64,000 nucleotides of DNA, from assembly GCA_963691705.1 (NCBI GenBank), contig OY829542.1, forward strand, positions 52,741,002 through 52,805,001, given 5' to 3'. The translations under genes were made by a program, and so were the position numbers. Under the pieces are notes generated by a model. The model saw only the letters and a list, made by a program, of their open reading frames with translations. It was not told where the DNA came from and did not search any database. Shown here piece after piece: positions 23,102-34,976 of the stretch (within the stretch, counting starts at the first letter, position 1; each line of letters begins with the position of its first letter). This stretch comes from Viola odorata (taxonomy: Eukaryota > Streptophyta > Magnoliopsida > Malpighiales > Violaceae).

Positions 23102-24708
23102 ATTGCTAGCTACTCTCCTTTCCTTTTCTTCTTAACAACTCACTTACTAGTTTTTTTTTAAGAGTCTGATGTTCGAATTTGAATCTAATGTTTCATTTAT
23201 TTTGAGAAAATAATTTGTTTGAGAGAAATAGTTTTTCGTGGAATCTAATTTCTTAAAAAATGGATTATTTTTTGTTGTTTGATTGTTTAACTGGAAAATA
23301 TTTCCGGTATTTGGATGCAGTAAGAAAATGATTTCTTGAAAAGTTATTTTCTCGTACTTTATACAGTACTAGTCGAACCCTTGTGCACGCGAGATTATGA
23401 ATTATTGTAAGGTTCTAAAAATATATTCACAATATATAGTATATACTACAATATATGCTATGATACACCATTTTATTAATAGATGTGTCGGTTGTAATAA
23501 TCACATAATTTTCATTAGATTTTTTCGTTGTAAAAGACATACATTTTTATATTACATTCTTTCATCAATACATGTATTTGTTTGTAGCAATACATCCTTT
23601 GAATTAATATTAATATTTTTTTAAAATTTAAATTATCATCAAGTGTACCAAAATACTAAAACATAATGATATTTACTTAGACATCTTAAAATTATTTCTT
23701 ACATTTTTGTGCTTCTGCTTTATAGTAGTAGTATAGAATATAAATAATATCTTTTTTTAATAATTTATAAGATAAAACAGTTATGCACATTTTAAACAAT
23801 TTTTTAGAGCAAGTATATAATTAAAGTTATGATAATACAAATAATTTAATTTTATATATTTACTTCTATATTAATTATAAAACTTCTAAATTAATTTAAA
23901 ATATATTTAAATTTTGAATGGTGCCATATTTCATGGTCTGGTTTATGCCATGAACAAGTAAACCATGAGTAGCCATTGAAAGTATAAAACCGATTTATGA
24001 AAGATTAAAAAAAAAAGGGTATGGAATTAATTACCTTGGAGATTATGATTTTATAATTTTTATTTTGATTTGATCACTTTATAAAGAGATGGGATCTAAT
24101 GTGATAATGAGAAAGAAAAAGGAATTAGGAGAACGATAAGAGAAACAAAGGGGAAAGGTTGAGGAAAATGATTTCGGGCCATTGTTGGGGGAACTTGTTT
24201 TCTCTAAATTTGCTACTTTTTTTCCTTTCACAGTAAGTTGTTTTCCTCGACCCCGTCTCATTTTCCAGCACCAAACATTGAAAAATAAGGGGAAAAGACT
24301 TCTAGGAAAATGATTTCCCAAAACAAACGAGGCATAAATTTTTATTGATGTTTTTGCCATCAGTAAAATAATTACTCTCTCTAGTATATTATTTGTCTTT
24401 TTTTTTATTCAACCGTCAAAACTAAGGAAGTAATTATGATGTTATTTTTTTTGATATATTTATCCTTGTAATCTTGAAAAAATATCGCATTTGATTATCA
24501 TTAAGATTGTTAATTAAATTCATATTAAGTAGTGATTGAGTAAGATTACACTAAGATTTACCTAAAAAGAAGAAAACCGACTAATAATTTCAATAAAAAG
24601 AAAATGTCTAAAATGACAAGTAATATAGAAAAGAGAGAGGAATAAATTACATACTAGTTACTACCCCTTTCTTGTTCTTTCAACAACTTTGTATTCGATT
24701 TAACTATG
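23102..24708. other. AT-rich DNA with possible unassigned MITE remnants
   Basis: Motifs such as GAAAATGATTTC occur at both sides (about 23326 and 24167, also 24306). This hints at an inverted-repeat element, but I could not define termini or a target-site duplication. No gene is recognised. Confidence 0.4.
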
Positions 24709-24718
24709 TTTCCTCAAT

Positions 24719-25622
24719 GGGTTAATGAAATAAATGGTACCTACACTCGTTTACGTGTATTGATTTTTCCCTTCATCTCATTTTCGGTCACATTTGACAC
24801 TCGCACTTGAATGATCGTTCACATTTGGCCCATCATAGTGACGCCGTCAAACACATTCCGTTAAGTGTTCGACGTGGCATGACACATCAGATGCCACGTG
24901 TAATTTTGCTGATGTGTCATACACGTCAGCAAAATTGACCCGAAGTTTAAAAAACGGGTTTGGGTAAACAGGTTCCTAAATATTAGAGGAACCTGTTTTC
25001 CTCCCAAAAGCGACGTCGTTTGGGAGAAGCTCCCAGCTCCCAGGATCCACATCCATGTAGCCCACAAAATCGACAACAACATTTTCCTAACCAACGACTT
25101 GCCGTCTCCGTCACTATATCGCCAAACCATCGACGACGACCAAGACCATAAAGCCACCAAACCCCGCTGTTTCTCCTCCACTTCAGCCAGCTCCTCATCC
25201 CTATCACCGTCAATATCCTTCTCACCGATAAATGTTGAGAAGCTTATCCACCTCGTTCCTCTCCTCACACTCTTCTGCTTCCTCGTCCTCTGCCTTGTCT
25301 CTCATCATCCCATCCAAACAGGTCCTTCGATTATTAATTAGTTTATTTCCCTCTCACCATTGACATGAATCTTGTAATAATCAATGATAACATCCGCACC
25401 AATTTTGTTTTTATGACTTTGTTGCTCTGATTGGAGAAGATGGAAGAAGCGATGTCGTTTGGCAAATTGGAGAAGATGGAAGAAGCGACGTCATTTTGGA
25501 AGAAATTGCACTGGATCAGAAGCGACGTCATTCTGGAAGACATTGCTGAAATTGGTGGATTGTAGACTCGTTTACCCAAAACAGTCTCACTCTCACTCTC
25601 ACTCTCACTCTAACCCATAGAC
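24719..25622 (+). repeat. Left terminal inverted repeat of the Mutator-like element
   Basis: It pairs with 29450-30348 on the opposite strand. It contains a palindromic CACGTCAGCAAAATTGACC region, a coding-like stretch (about 25095-25340, +) and a CTCTCA repeat near the inner end (about 25585-25612). Similarity fades just inside ACTCTAACCCA. Confidence 0.85.
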
Positions 25623-26135
25623 TGCATTTTCCCCCAACTCTCTTTCCCCAAAATTGTAGACTACATCGCGTGCGTGTTGAATTTGATCCACCGCATCTGA
25701 TTTGACGATCCAATCGACTGCATTGCGTGCGTGTTGACTTCATTGGAGGAGGCGACTGTATTGTTGCTATTCGGGCATGGATTGAATTATGATGGGTCGG
25801 GTTTTGGAGGTTGGGTTTGCGTAAAGCAAGACAGTGATTGGTCGAGTCTAGAGGTTGGGTTGTCGTAAAGTGAAGACAGTGACAGGTAATAGATTCGATT
25901 CTTGTCTTCCTTTTCTCTTACAATTTTATATGTTTACTGTATTTAGAGTTTGTGGTCCAACAACTTTAAACCAATTGTTATCTTGGAATAATTAAACTGT
26001 TGTCTTTTATGTAGTCCTTCTGTCATATATCTTGGAAGAGTTAGTGGAAGAGATAAGAATGGAAATTGGCAGAAGAGTAGAGGTGCATATAAATATTAGT
26101 ATGACATAGAGGAAAGTTGTTGAGGAGAAAATGAG

Positions 26136-27330
26136 GTGTCTTTTGAGAGTGACAAAGAGGAAAGTTTCTTGACATCCAACAGTGAAAGTGAGGCAGAACA
26201 TGGCAGGAGGGTTCCCTATAGAAGGCCTCGGTTCAAAACAGGTGAGAAAATTTTAGAATTTTCAGTTTGTATGGTGTTTCCTAACAAGAGTGAGTTTAAA
26301 AAAAGTTATGGTGAGACATGCAATACACTTCAGAAGAGATGTGAGGTTCACCCAAAATGATAAAAAAATGTGTAGAGTTGTATGTAAGAATAGTGAATGT
26401 GAGTGGAGAATTTTATTCTCAATTGATGAGAGGAGCAAACAATGGATGGTTAAAATATATGTAGGCCACCACAGTTGTCAAAACTAGTTCCACATCTCTT
26501 GTCTCAATTACAAAATTCTAGCTGAGTAGTTTATTTATAATCTAAGGAAAGTTACATTGAAACTGAGTCTAATGGAAATGAAAGACAATTTCAATGGGCA
26601 GACCAAGATCAAAGTGTCTAAAGGGCAATGTAGGCATGCTAAGTAGAAAGTAATTGAGCATTATATTGGTGATCCTTGAAGGAGTTCGCTAGGTTGGAAG
26701 ATTATGTTGAGGAACTTAAAAGGAATTATCCTGGTAGCACAATAGGCACCACATGGAATATTCAAGAGGATGTATGTTTGTTTTGATGGTTCAATACTGC
26801 TTGCAGAATGATAATTGGACTGGATGGTTGTTTTTTCAAGGGACCATTTAAAGGTGAAATTCTTGCTACAGTTGGTAGAGATCCAAATGACCAAATCTAC
26901 CCAATTGCCTGGGCTGTTGTGGGATATGAGTAGAAGGAAAATATGGAAATGGTTCTTAGATTTTCTCATGGTGGACTTGGATGTTGCTGGAGGAAACTAA
27001 ATTTATGCTTCAGATAGTGCTCCTGTTATTGCTCGAGGAGAAGGTTTCACCTTCATGTCTGATCAACAAAAGGTATTTGACCTATTGATTTTATTCTTTT
27101 TACTTTGGAAACTTATGAAAATATGTATCTTAACTTATTGATTTTAATATGTAGGGATTGCTTTTTGCTATTAATGAACTGATGCCATCAGCTATTAGTA
27201 GAAGATGTGTCAGACACATTTTTGCCAAGTGGAGGAAAGAACACAACAGTGTGGCTTTTCAGATACAGTTTGGAGAACTTGCAGGGTATCCACGACACCA
27301 GAGTTCCTTGCTGAACTGGAAGTTTTAAAA
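26136..27330 (+). pseudogene. Decayed MuDR-type transposase
   Basis: The first part carries the N-terminal DNA-binding domain of MuDR transposases, read across two frames. VCMVFPNKSEFKK joins, after an A-run at about 26298-26304, to RHAIHFRRDVRF, NDKKMCRVVCKNSECEWRI and GHHSCQN. The catalytic MULE domain follows as MIIGLDGCFFKGPFKGEILA and VGRDPNDQIYPIAWAVVGYE (about 26808-26930). After a probable intron (GT at about 27074, AG before 27155) comes GLLFAINELMPSA and RRCVRHIFAKWRKEH. Several stops (for example 26486, and the TAG after VVGYE at about 26930) and frameshifts make it inactive. Its family role is to cut and move the element by its terminal inverted repeats. Confidence 0.85.
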
Positions 27331-28880
27331 GGTATGTTCATAACAAGACCTTAAGCAATATCTGAGTTTTAAGAGATCCCTCCAATTTTCTGGTGCAAAA
27401 CCTTCCAGAATACATCATGTTGTTCTGATGTACTAGATAATAAAATGAGTGAGACATTTAATAGTCTGATAATAGAGTCTAGGTATAAAAGTATTGTTAA
27501 AATATTTGAGACCATTTGTAAGATAGTGTTCAAGTGCAAGCTTCTCAGGTGTCTATTGCGCAAGAGTCAATTGCACAAGTGTCAACTACACCACTACTTG
27601 ATATAGCACAACAACTATTGCAAGAACTCAGACTATCATGTGGCACTGCTGGAGCTACTAAAGGGAGAAAAAAAAAAGGTGTCTGCAAAAAAAAAGGGTA
27701 AACTTCCAAGAGGTTTAGGATGTTTTGTTGCATAATCAAGGTGGACTTGCTATGATGTGAGTTTCATAATTTTTTTGGTCTTTAGAGCTACTAATTTTGT
27801 CTATCTATAAATTATAGTATAATACTTTGTGATATTGCATTGTACTATGCAACCTAAAACCCCACAACAAAAGGTCATTGATGTCCCAAAAAGAAGAAAG
27901 ACAATGGATGTCACAGGAAGAGGTACAATTGTGGAAGACCACCTTGCAAGAGTGAGAGCTGAGAATGACATTTTGGGTAGTTAGGGCTCCAATGTTGGAG
28001 CTGGGACTTCAAGAAAATAGTAATCTGGGGTGAAATGGAAACATAGGGTTTGCTTGGTTTCTCACTTAAGTAGTAATCAGATAGGTTTTAAGGTAAATTG
28101 AACAGTAATTACTTAACCTCTCTTTGTCCTATGTTTCAATCTCTCCCTAGAATACCAAAATCTAGGGTGAAATGGAAACATGTGGAGTTTTTATTGGGTT
28201 TTTGTTTTCACTTAAGAAGGCAGTCATGAAGTAACCAATATACTCGTCGCTTTTTGTCAAACTACACAAAATTTACGTTCATGACTACGTTCATGGCTTC
28301 GAGAAAATAGCCATGTGGTCACCCATGAAAATAATATATTTTTCATAATTTTGTTTAGTATTTTAAATTTAGTTATGCTAGTATGGTCAAACAGTACAAA
28401 AAAACTACACCATAAAAAAACTCCATTTTTATTTACATTGCAAAGTAGTATAACTCATTCAACAACTTCATGCTACACTGACACTGAATATAGCCAAGGA
28501 GTTCTAAACAAATAACTAAGAAGATACGTTGAATCAAATATAATCTTCACCATAAAGTCCAAAAATTCACAGTATTTCAGTAAGAACTAACCTTGGCTAA
28601 TACAAAATAGAAGCAGACACTAGAGTGGAATGCAGAGCAAGATTGTCAAGAAAGGGTTTACTCAGCTTCTTGTTCTTATATCAGTTATAACAATCACAAA
28701 CTGTGACTGCAACATGAACCATGCCATTTCTGAAAATATCCAATCTAAAAATTCTAGAAATATAACAAATTCTGGAAATCTAACAAATCAATCTAAAAAT
28801 ATTAACCATTTCTGAAAATCTTCCTCATTACAATTTGGAAATCTAATACATCACCATTTTTTTAATAATCGGCCACATGC

Positions 28881-29393
28881 TTAATTGAATAAAGTCAAAT
28901 ATCCAATTACAAAAATAATAAAGGAAAAAATGGCTAGTATCAACCTCAATTTCTTTACCATTTTCGTCAGATAATCATTTTCATCCTTCAAACTGAGCAA
29001 CTCATCCACCATGCCATTGAAAACCATGTCCCGCATCTTCAATTCTTTATTTTCGTCAATAATTGCTCGATTCTCTAACTTTAGTTTTCTGTTTTTAGCC
29101 ACTAGATTCTCAATCTTCTCCACTTGTTCCTTCTCACTTTCACACAGACCTATAATAATTGCACGAGCTCTATCTGGGAAAGGAGAATCAATGAACTGAT
29201 AATAGCCACATCCACCCTCGTCGACGCTGCGCTTGCACTTGTTGAATCGAAGCCCGTGATTCCTCTTTGTCTATGAAATCCATCTGGATATCTTCTCTCC
29301 GCACCAGTAGTAAATACTTGGCTTGTGATCGTAGTTTGACTTCTGCTTCAACACCGAGCTAAACTTCTCACCACTTTCTTCTATCTTCACCAT
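28881..29393 (-). pseudogene. GRF-type zinc finger, coiled coil and C-terminal membrane segment (element-borne)
   Basis: From the ATG at 29393 the minus strand reads 171 codons with one internal TAG (codon 40, about 29274-29276). After it come NHGLRFNKCKR, CGYYQFIDSPFPDRAR and IIIGLCESEKEQVEKIENL. The WCGE, KCK, GGCGYYQF spacing is that of a plant GRF-type zinc finger. A heptad-rich coiled coil follows (ENLVAKNRKLKLEN through LKDENDYLTKMVKKL). A final hydrophobic helix (LILAIFSFIIFVIGYLTLF) looks like a tail anchor. Many such small GRF proteins are annotated in plant genomes. Here the gene lies inside a Mutator-like element, antisense to and downstream of the transposase. Nucleic-acid binding is inferred from GRF fingers elsewhere. 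The TAG probably kills this copy. Confidence 0.78.
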
Positions 29394-29449
29394 TTCAGCT
29401 TCGTGCGGCTAGGTTTGGGAGAGGAGAGTTAGGGCCTACAATCCGCTAT

Positions 29450-30348
29450 ACAGACAGTGGGTTAGAGTGAGAGTGAGAGTGTTTTGGGTAAACGAGTGTA
29501 CAATCCACTTCTGATCCAGTGCAATTTCTTCCAAAATGACGTCGCTTCTTCCATCTTCTCCAATCCTCCAAACGACGTCGCTTCTTCCATCTTCTCCAAT
29601 CCACCAAACGATAAGATCGGAGCAACAAAGGCATAAAAACAAAATTGGTGCGGATGTTATCATTGATTATTACAAGATTCATGTCAATGATGAGAGGGAA
29701 ACAAACTAATTAATAATCGAAGGACCTGTTTGGGTGGGATGATGAGAGACAAGGTAGAGGACGAGGAAGCAGAAGAGTATGAGGAGAGGAACGAGGTGGA
29801 TAAGCTTCTCGGCGTTTATCGGTGAGAAGGATATTGACGGTGATAGGGAAGAGGAGCTGGCTGAAGTGGAGGAGAAACGACGGGGTTTGGTGGCTTTTTG
29901 GTCTTGGTCGTCGTCGATATTGTCGATGGTTTGGCGATATAGTGACGGAGACGGCAAGTCGTTGGTTAGGAGAGTGTTGTTGTCGATTTTGTAGGCTACA
30001 TGGATGTGGATCTTGGGAGCTGGGAGCTTCTCCCAAACGACGTCACTTTTGGGAACCTGGTTTTTAGGAAAACGGGTTCCTCTAATATTTGGGAACCCGT
30101 TTACCCAAACCTCTTTTTTTAACTTCAGGTCAATTTTGCTGACGTGGCATGACACGTCAGCAAAATTACATGTGGCATTTGACGTCATGCCATGTCGAAC
30201 ACATAACGGAATGTGTTGGACTGCGTCACTATGAGGGACCAAATGTGAATGATCATTCGAGTGCGAGTGTCAAATGTGACTGAAAATAAGATGATGGGCC
30301 AAATCAATATACTTAAGCGAGTATATGTACCATTTATTTCATTAACCC
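29450..30348 (-). repeat. Right terminal inverted repeat of the Mutator-like element
   Basis: It is the reverse complement of 24719-25622 with scattered substitutions and small indels. It contains the same palindromic CACGTCAGCAAAATT segment and the same coding-like stretch on the minus strand (about 29706-30000). The inner end is the GAGAGTGAGAGTG repeat at about 29465-29480. Confidence 0.85.
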
Positions 30349-30358
30349 TTTCCTCAAT

Positions 30359-31688
30359 CAAACAACAACCATTTTTTTACATAAAATTAGAGATGTAAAG
30401 TCTAAATAATCAACTATGAATACGCTTCAACAAAGATATACTTGTTCTATCTTTCAGGAGATTCAAATTAGAGGACGAATGACGAGAAATCGAGAACTAA
30501 AAAGAATGAGAGTACCCAAATAAAAAACGAGATTAATCAAATTGTCAACAACTAAATTGGCTTCTCTCTATGCATGCACTAGTCACATGTCCCAATCATT
30601 TGACAACAACAATGGAACAACAAATTAATGTGTTTTGGCCTTCATTGTAAGTTTGTAACCCATTATATTTGGGATTTTCTTTTAGTCAAATTATTTGAGG
30701 ACATTTTGTGGTATATTACTTTATTTAATTAAGTCTATATGGTATAAACATGACTAATTTAGTCTACTAGTATAATACTTTAATTAATTTAGTCCCTAAA
30801 TAAGTTATAAATCGTGTTAGTTTTTGTTTATAAACATCAACTACCTAATCTGGTCCATGTGATACACATATTTGGTTAATTGGGTCCTTGTGGTATGTAA
30901 ATTTGATTAATTCAATCCCTCTAGAAGGTATACACGTGACATGTTACGTTGGTAAAGACTTACATGTCAACATACCCAACCGTTTACATCTTTCAATAAG
31001 ATCAAATTAACCAAAATATTATACCATTAAGATTAGATTAGTCACATTTGTATAACAAAGATATTAACTAAACAACTAATAGTATCTATTATTGAAAGAA
31101 AAAACTTGATTTTTTTCTTTTATTTTATATAGAATAAAAATAAATAGTTATTTTGTGCTTAAAAAAACTATTTATAATAATTATTCTTCCCATTAACTCC
31201 AAAAGTACTGTCCACTTAAATGAGTCATTGTTTTTCTTTTTATCTTAAGGAGTAAGTAAAAAAATGCCTTATAGTTTTTTGAAAATTTTAAATTTTGCAA
31301 TTTAAATTCTATAATTTACTAAAAAATAAAATTTTAATTTTAAAATTTTCCAAAAAATATAAAAGTTGAAGAAAAAAATGTATCAAATATCATAACTTTT
31401 GTAGCTTTGTAACCATCGGAAAAATCAAAATTACAACTTTCAAAAATTTAGAAGAACTTTATCGGACTAGACTTGAGGCTTTATCATTTAGCTCAAAGAG
31501 GGATTATTCTCGTGCATTGAATTCACATCTAAATTTGCATAAGAAATGAAAATAAAAGCAAGTCAATACTAGAAATTTTCAATAATTTGGGCAGTGGTCC
31601 TCATTTTTTAAAATGATATAATATTTGCCGTTTTTCCTTTAAAATTTATGGTTAATTTGTTTTCTCCGGAGAAATCAATATATGCATA
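30359..31688. other. Intergenic AT-rich DNA, no gene recognised
   Basis: I see no coding exons, RNA genes or definable mobile elements. Motifs such as AATTTAGTC and TTAATT recur, but without a regular period. Confidence 0.5.
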
Positions 31689-32066
31689 TAGGGGTGAGTA
31701 CGGATTTTCGATCCGATCCGATTCTAACTAACATATCTGATTCGATTCGAACTGTACTAAATGGAATTCAGATGGAGGGTTGAGAATTCGATAAATTTCG
31801 AAATTTGATCCGACATTTTTGAAAATCCGAAATATTCGAATAACTTTTGAATTTAATTTCCATATCTTAATTTTATTTCAATTTTCTTGTATTTTTCTTC
31901 TTTTCATGCTTTCGACTGAGTAGGTTGTAATATTATTGTGACGACTTATTAGATTGCATAAAAGAAAAAGCTTGTTCAAATACTTCAAATGACTGAGGCT
32001 GAAATCCAATTTAATCTAATTTGAAATTGTGGGAATCCGAATTAAAATTATGAATGTTCACCCCTA
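31689..32066. mobile_element. hAT-type MITE, TAGGGGTGAG termini
   Basis: Left end TAGGGGTGAGTACGGATTTT and right end (reverse strand) TAGGGGTGAACATTCATAAT share a TAGGGGTGA terminus. The subterminal TCCGATCCGATT motifs resemble those of the element at 38542-39473. Flanking 8-mers only partly match, so the target duplication is eroded or the boundary is off by a base. Confidence 0.6.
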
Positions 32067-32083
32067 TGTGTATCTACGTATTA

Positions 32084-32343
32084 CTCCCTCCGGTCTGAAA
32101 TATATGACGTTTTAGCATTTACTTTTACTGTTCCAGAACGTATCTTAATACGACCGGAACAGTCACTATTTAAGATAATTTTGCCCCGAATTTTTTCTCA
32201 GAAGTACGTTAAGGATTAACGTACGGTCGAAAAAAAGTACGGAATTTTTTGAGGTCAAATAATGCATCATCCGACCTCCTCGATATGCGTTCTCTACTGA
32301 ATATTAGGATGCGAGGAAGTCATACATTTCGGATTAGAGGGAG
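32084..32343. mobile_element. Stowaway-type MITE, 260 bp (copy B, inverted relative to copy A)
   Basis: Starts CTCCCTCCGGTCTGAAATAT and ends CATTTCGGATTAGAGGGAG, with TA on both sides (32082-32083 and 32344-32345). It has the same length and interior as 22840-23099 but in reverse orientation. Confidence 0.85.
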
Positions 32344-32345
32344 TA

Positions 32346-34973
32346 CATCAGTCGCCCCCATTATAGGAAATACTTACCTTTCTAAGTAAAGTCCAATCGA
32401 ACACAAGCACACTGTATAATTATGAGAAAAGTAATATGAAGCGCAAGGCAAAGGCAGCCAAGTAACTGTCGGCGGCAATTAGTTTTTCAAGGGAGTAATA
32501 TGTAATCACGGCAAGCTTCAGTGACCAAATGATGAAGAAAATATTAACCCTTGAACGAGGATGCTTGCCTTGACACGACTGTAACGCAGAAACGTTGAAG
32601 CTGACCCCTGATTGGTCAAATGGACTATGACAAGATAGAATTGCCAGCTTTCTCTTTATTTTATTAATTTAGTAGCCAATCCGAATCCAGCATTTTACTA
32701 TTCGCCCGTGCGGTCGCATCGCAATGCTTTTGTCATATTCTAAAATCAATTATAATTTCATAGCAAAACGACAACGGAGGAAACTAATTAAATATTCTTC
32801 TGTCATTTTTTGAGATTTTGATTTTTGACCTTTTGCAAGTTGCAAAAATAAAATATAGTAAATAATTAATAACAGTCGGCACACGTATTCCTAATAGGAG
32901 GCGGAATGGTCCTTCTCTTAATCCTTCCCGCTTAAAAAAATTAATTAATAACAGTCGGCAATTATTTATGTTTAAAGTTTAAATAATTACTATTAAAAAC
33001 TTTGGATATGTTCAATAATGACATGGATCTATCGGGGGGATGACATCGGATAAACTAAAATAATTAATGATGATTAAAAATAACTTGGATGGTTTAATAA
33101 TGAACTTTTTTTTGCTTGTTTCTTCTATTTTCTTCCAATATCAACAGAAAACTTCCATTACTACAAAAAAAAAAAAATACTAGTATATTAGGAGTATTAA
33201 CTTTTACCATTTTTAAACATCCAACGGCCATTCCATATGTTAGAGATTTTTTTATTAATTAGACAATTCATACGAATATGCTTATGTGAAAAAGCCAGAC
33301 ATAACGTAGACTCATCGATATGTATTTTTATTTAGATGATGCAATCTTTTCGACCTTGTATTTAGGCAAACTTACTTGAGCCTTCGTTAATTTTTTTGTC
33401 ATTATAATCTTATATTTGCGGAAAATTGATATATTAGACATAGAAAAATGATGATGTGACTCTCTTTTTTCCAATTTCTTTTGGTATTTCACATCATTTT
33501 CATGTATTTTTATTTTATTTTTGGGTAGTGAAACAGAGTCCTACGTGGACAAAAAAATTGAAAGAAAAAAATCATATCATCACTTAACGACTACATCAGC
33601 ACATAAAATCTAATATATTAGTTTCCTACGAGTATAAAATTCAAAATGACAAAAAAAAATTTAATCATGTATCAAATCCATGAAATTTTAGTAGATACAT
33701 AATCTTAAAAAATAAAAATGAGAACAACCGACATGGGTGGGGAAAAGTTTAATACAAAGAGGAAGACATGATTAAGGATCTAACGATGGCTCCAAAACAC
33801 CTTATAAAGTGCGTGCATTGTATCCAAAATTATAAAAATTTTAATATTTCATGCCCGACAATAAAAAGAAAAAATATTTTTTTGTCGTATATTTATTACA
33901 TGTTGTTTATGGACCGTTAAATGAGAATTATATCAATTTATGTTTTACGATTAAAATAAAATATATTACAAGAACAAAAAAGGGGTTAAATGACACCCGC
34001 GTTCTCTTTTTAATTATTATTATAAATTAAAATACTCGATCTCTAAATTTAAATCTTTTTTTCTATCGTACAATAAGTAATATTTAGTTACAAATTTATT
34101 ACTAGCACCTATGCGCAATGTTGATGAATAGCGGATATATACGACTGTATTAAAATGGTTTCATTGTGTTGAAAATTTATCTAGAATCCAAGTTTGAAGA
34201 TTCTCATGATGAAAAGAAAAGAAAAGCATTAAATTTAAACCCCCTTACAAAAGCTATGACCCCTCCTTAATTAGCTATCATCCTTCCAAAAAGAAAGGTC
34301 AATTTGTAGGGTGTTTAGGTCTCATCGATTGTCGTGCACGTATGTCCAAGTTCACTTGAATTTAAGAGGGCTCAGCTACTATATTCTTTAGAATTTAATA
34401 CTACCAAAGATCATATTTCCGGTGATCGGAAACATTTTATCCTCATAATTATCGTTATCTTGTTTTAAATTTAGCACATATGACTTCATCGCTCATATTT
34501 GTATATACTAATTTAAACGTTGGAGTGCTAATGTTTGAAAAACTTTCAAATTTTGTGTAGGATTAAATGATAAAACAAACCAATGATGGAAAGCTCTCAT
34601 CGACAAGACCTTCCATCACCAAGAAAACTCTAAGAGAAAAACTTGAATACCCTTATATTCCACCCTATGATGCATACCCTATAATTGAGAGCTATCAAAT
34701 ATTAATTATTCAATGAGTAGAATTCACAATATATTCATACATATATGAGAGAATAAAAGACCAATGCTTCAATTTTCTACTTAGAAATGAGAAATAAAAA
34801 AAAAAAAGTTGCGTTAAAATTTGCAAGAAAGAGTTTGTCATATTTAAGAATTAATCTAATTCGAGTTCAGAATAATCAATATCTAATATAATGACTGGAA
34901 ACTAAATGATCTAAGAGATATTTAAATATTATTTTTTTTTTAAAAAAGGAAGTCTAAAAGTTAGTAATTATAT
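32346..34973. other. Intergenic AT-rich DNA, no gene recognised
   Basis: A short repeated phrase, TTAATTAATAACAGTCGGCA, occurs at about 32860 and again at about 32942, so there is a small local duplication. No exons, RNA genes or bounded elements can be supported. Confidence 0.5.
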
Positions 34974-34976
34974 TAA

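Larger units (their letters stand above)
24719..30348. mobile_element. Complete Mutator-like element with long terminal inverted repeats, 5.6 kb
   Basis: Both ends read GGGTTAATGAAATAAATGGT inward and are flanked by a perfect 10-bp direct repeat, TTTCCTCAAT (24709-24718 and 30349-30358). The terminal inverted repeats extend about 0.9 kb. Long inverted repeats with 9-11 bp target duplications are diagnostic of Mutator-like elements. The interior carries a decayed MuDR-type transposase on the plus strand (26136 to about 27330). On the minus strand it carries a GRF zinc-finger ORF (28881-29393). The element is structurally complete, but the transposase is broken, so it would need activity supplied by another copy. 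Confidence 0.92.

Noticed and set aside
23200..24340. MITE bounded by GAAAATGATTTC motifs
   Set aside because: Similar motifs occur at both sides, but I could not identify consistent termini or a target-site duplication.
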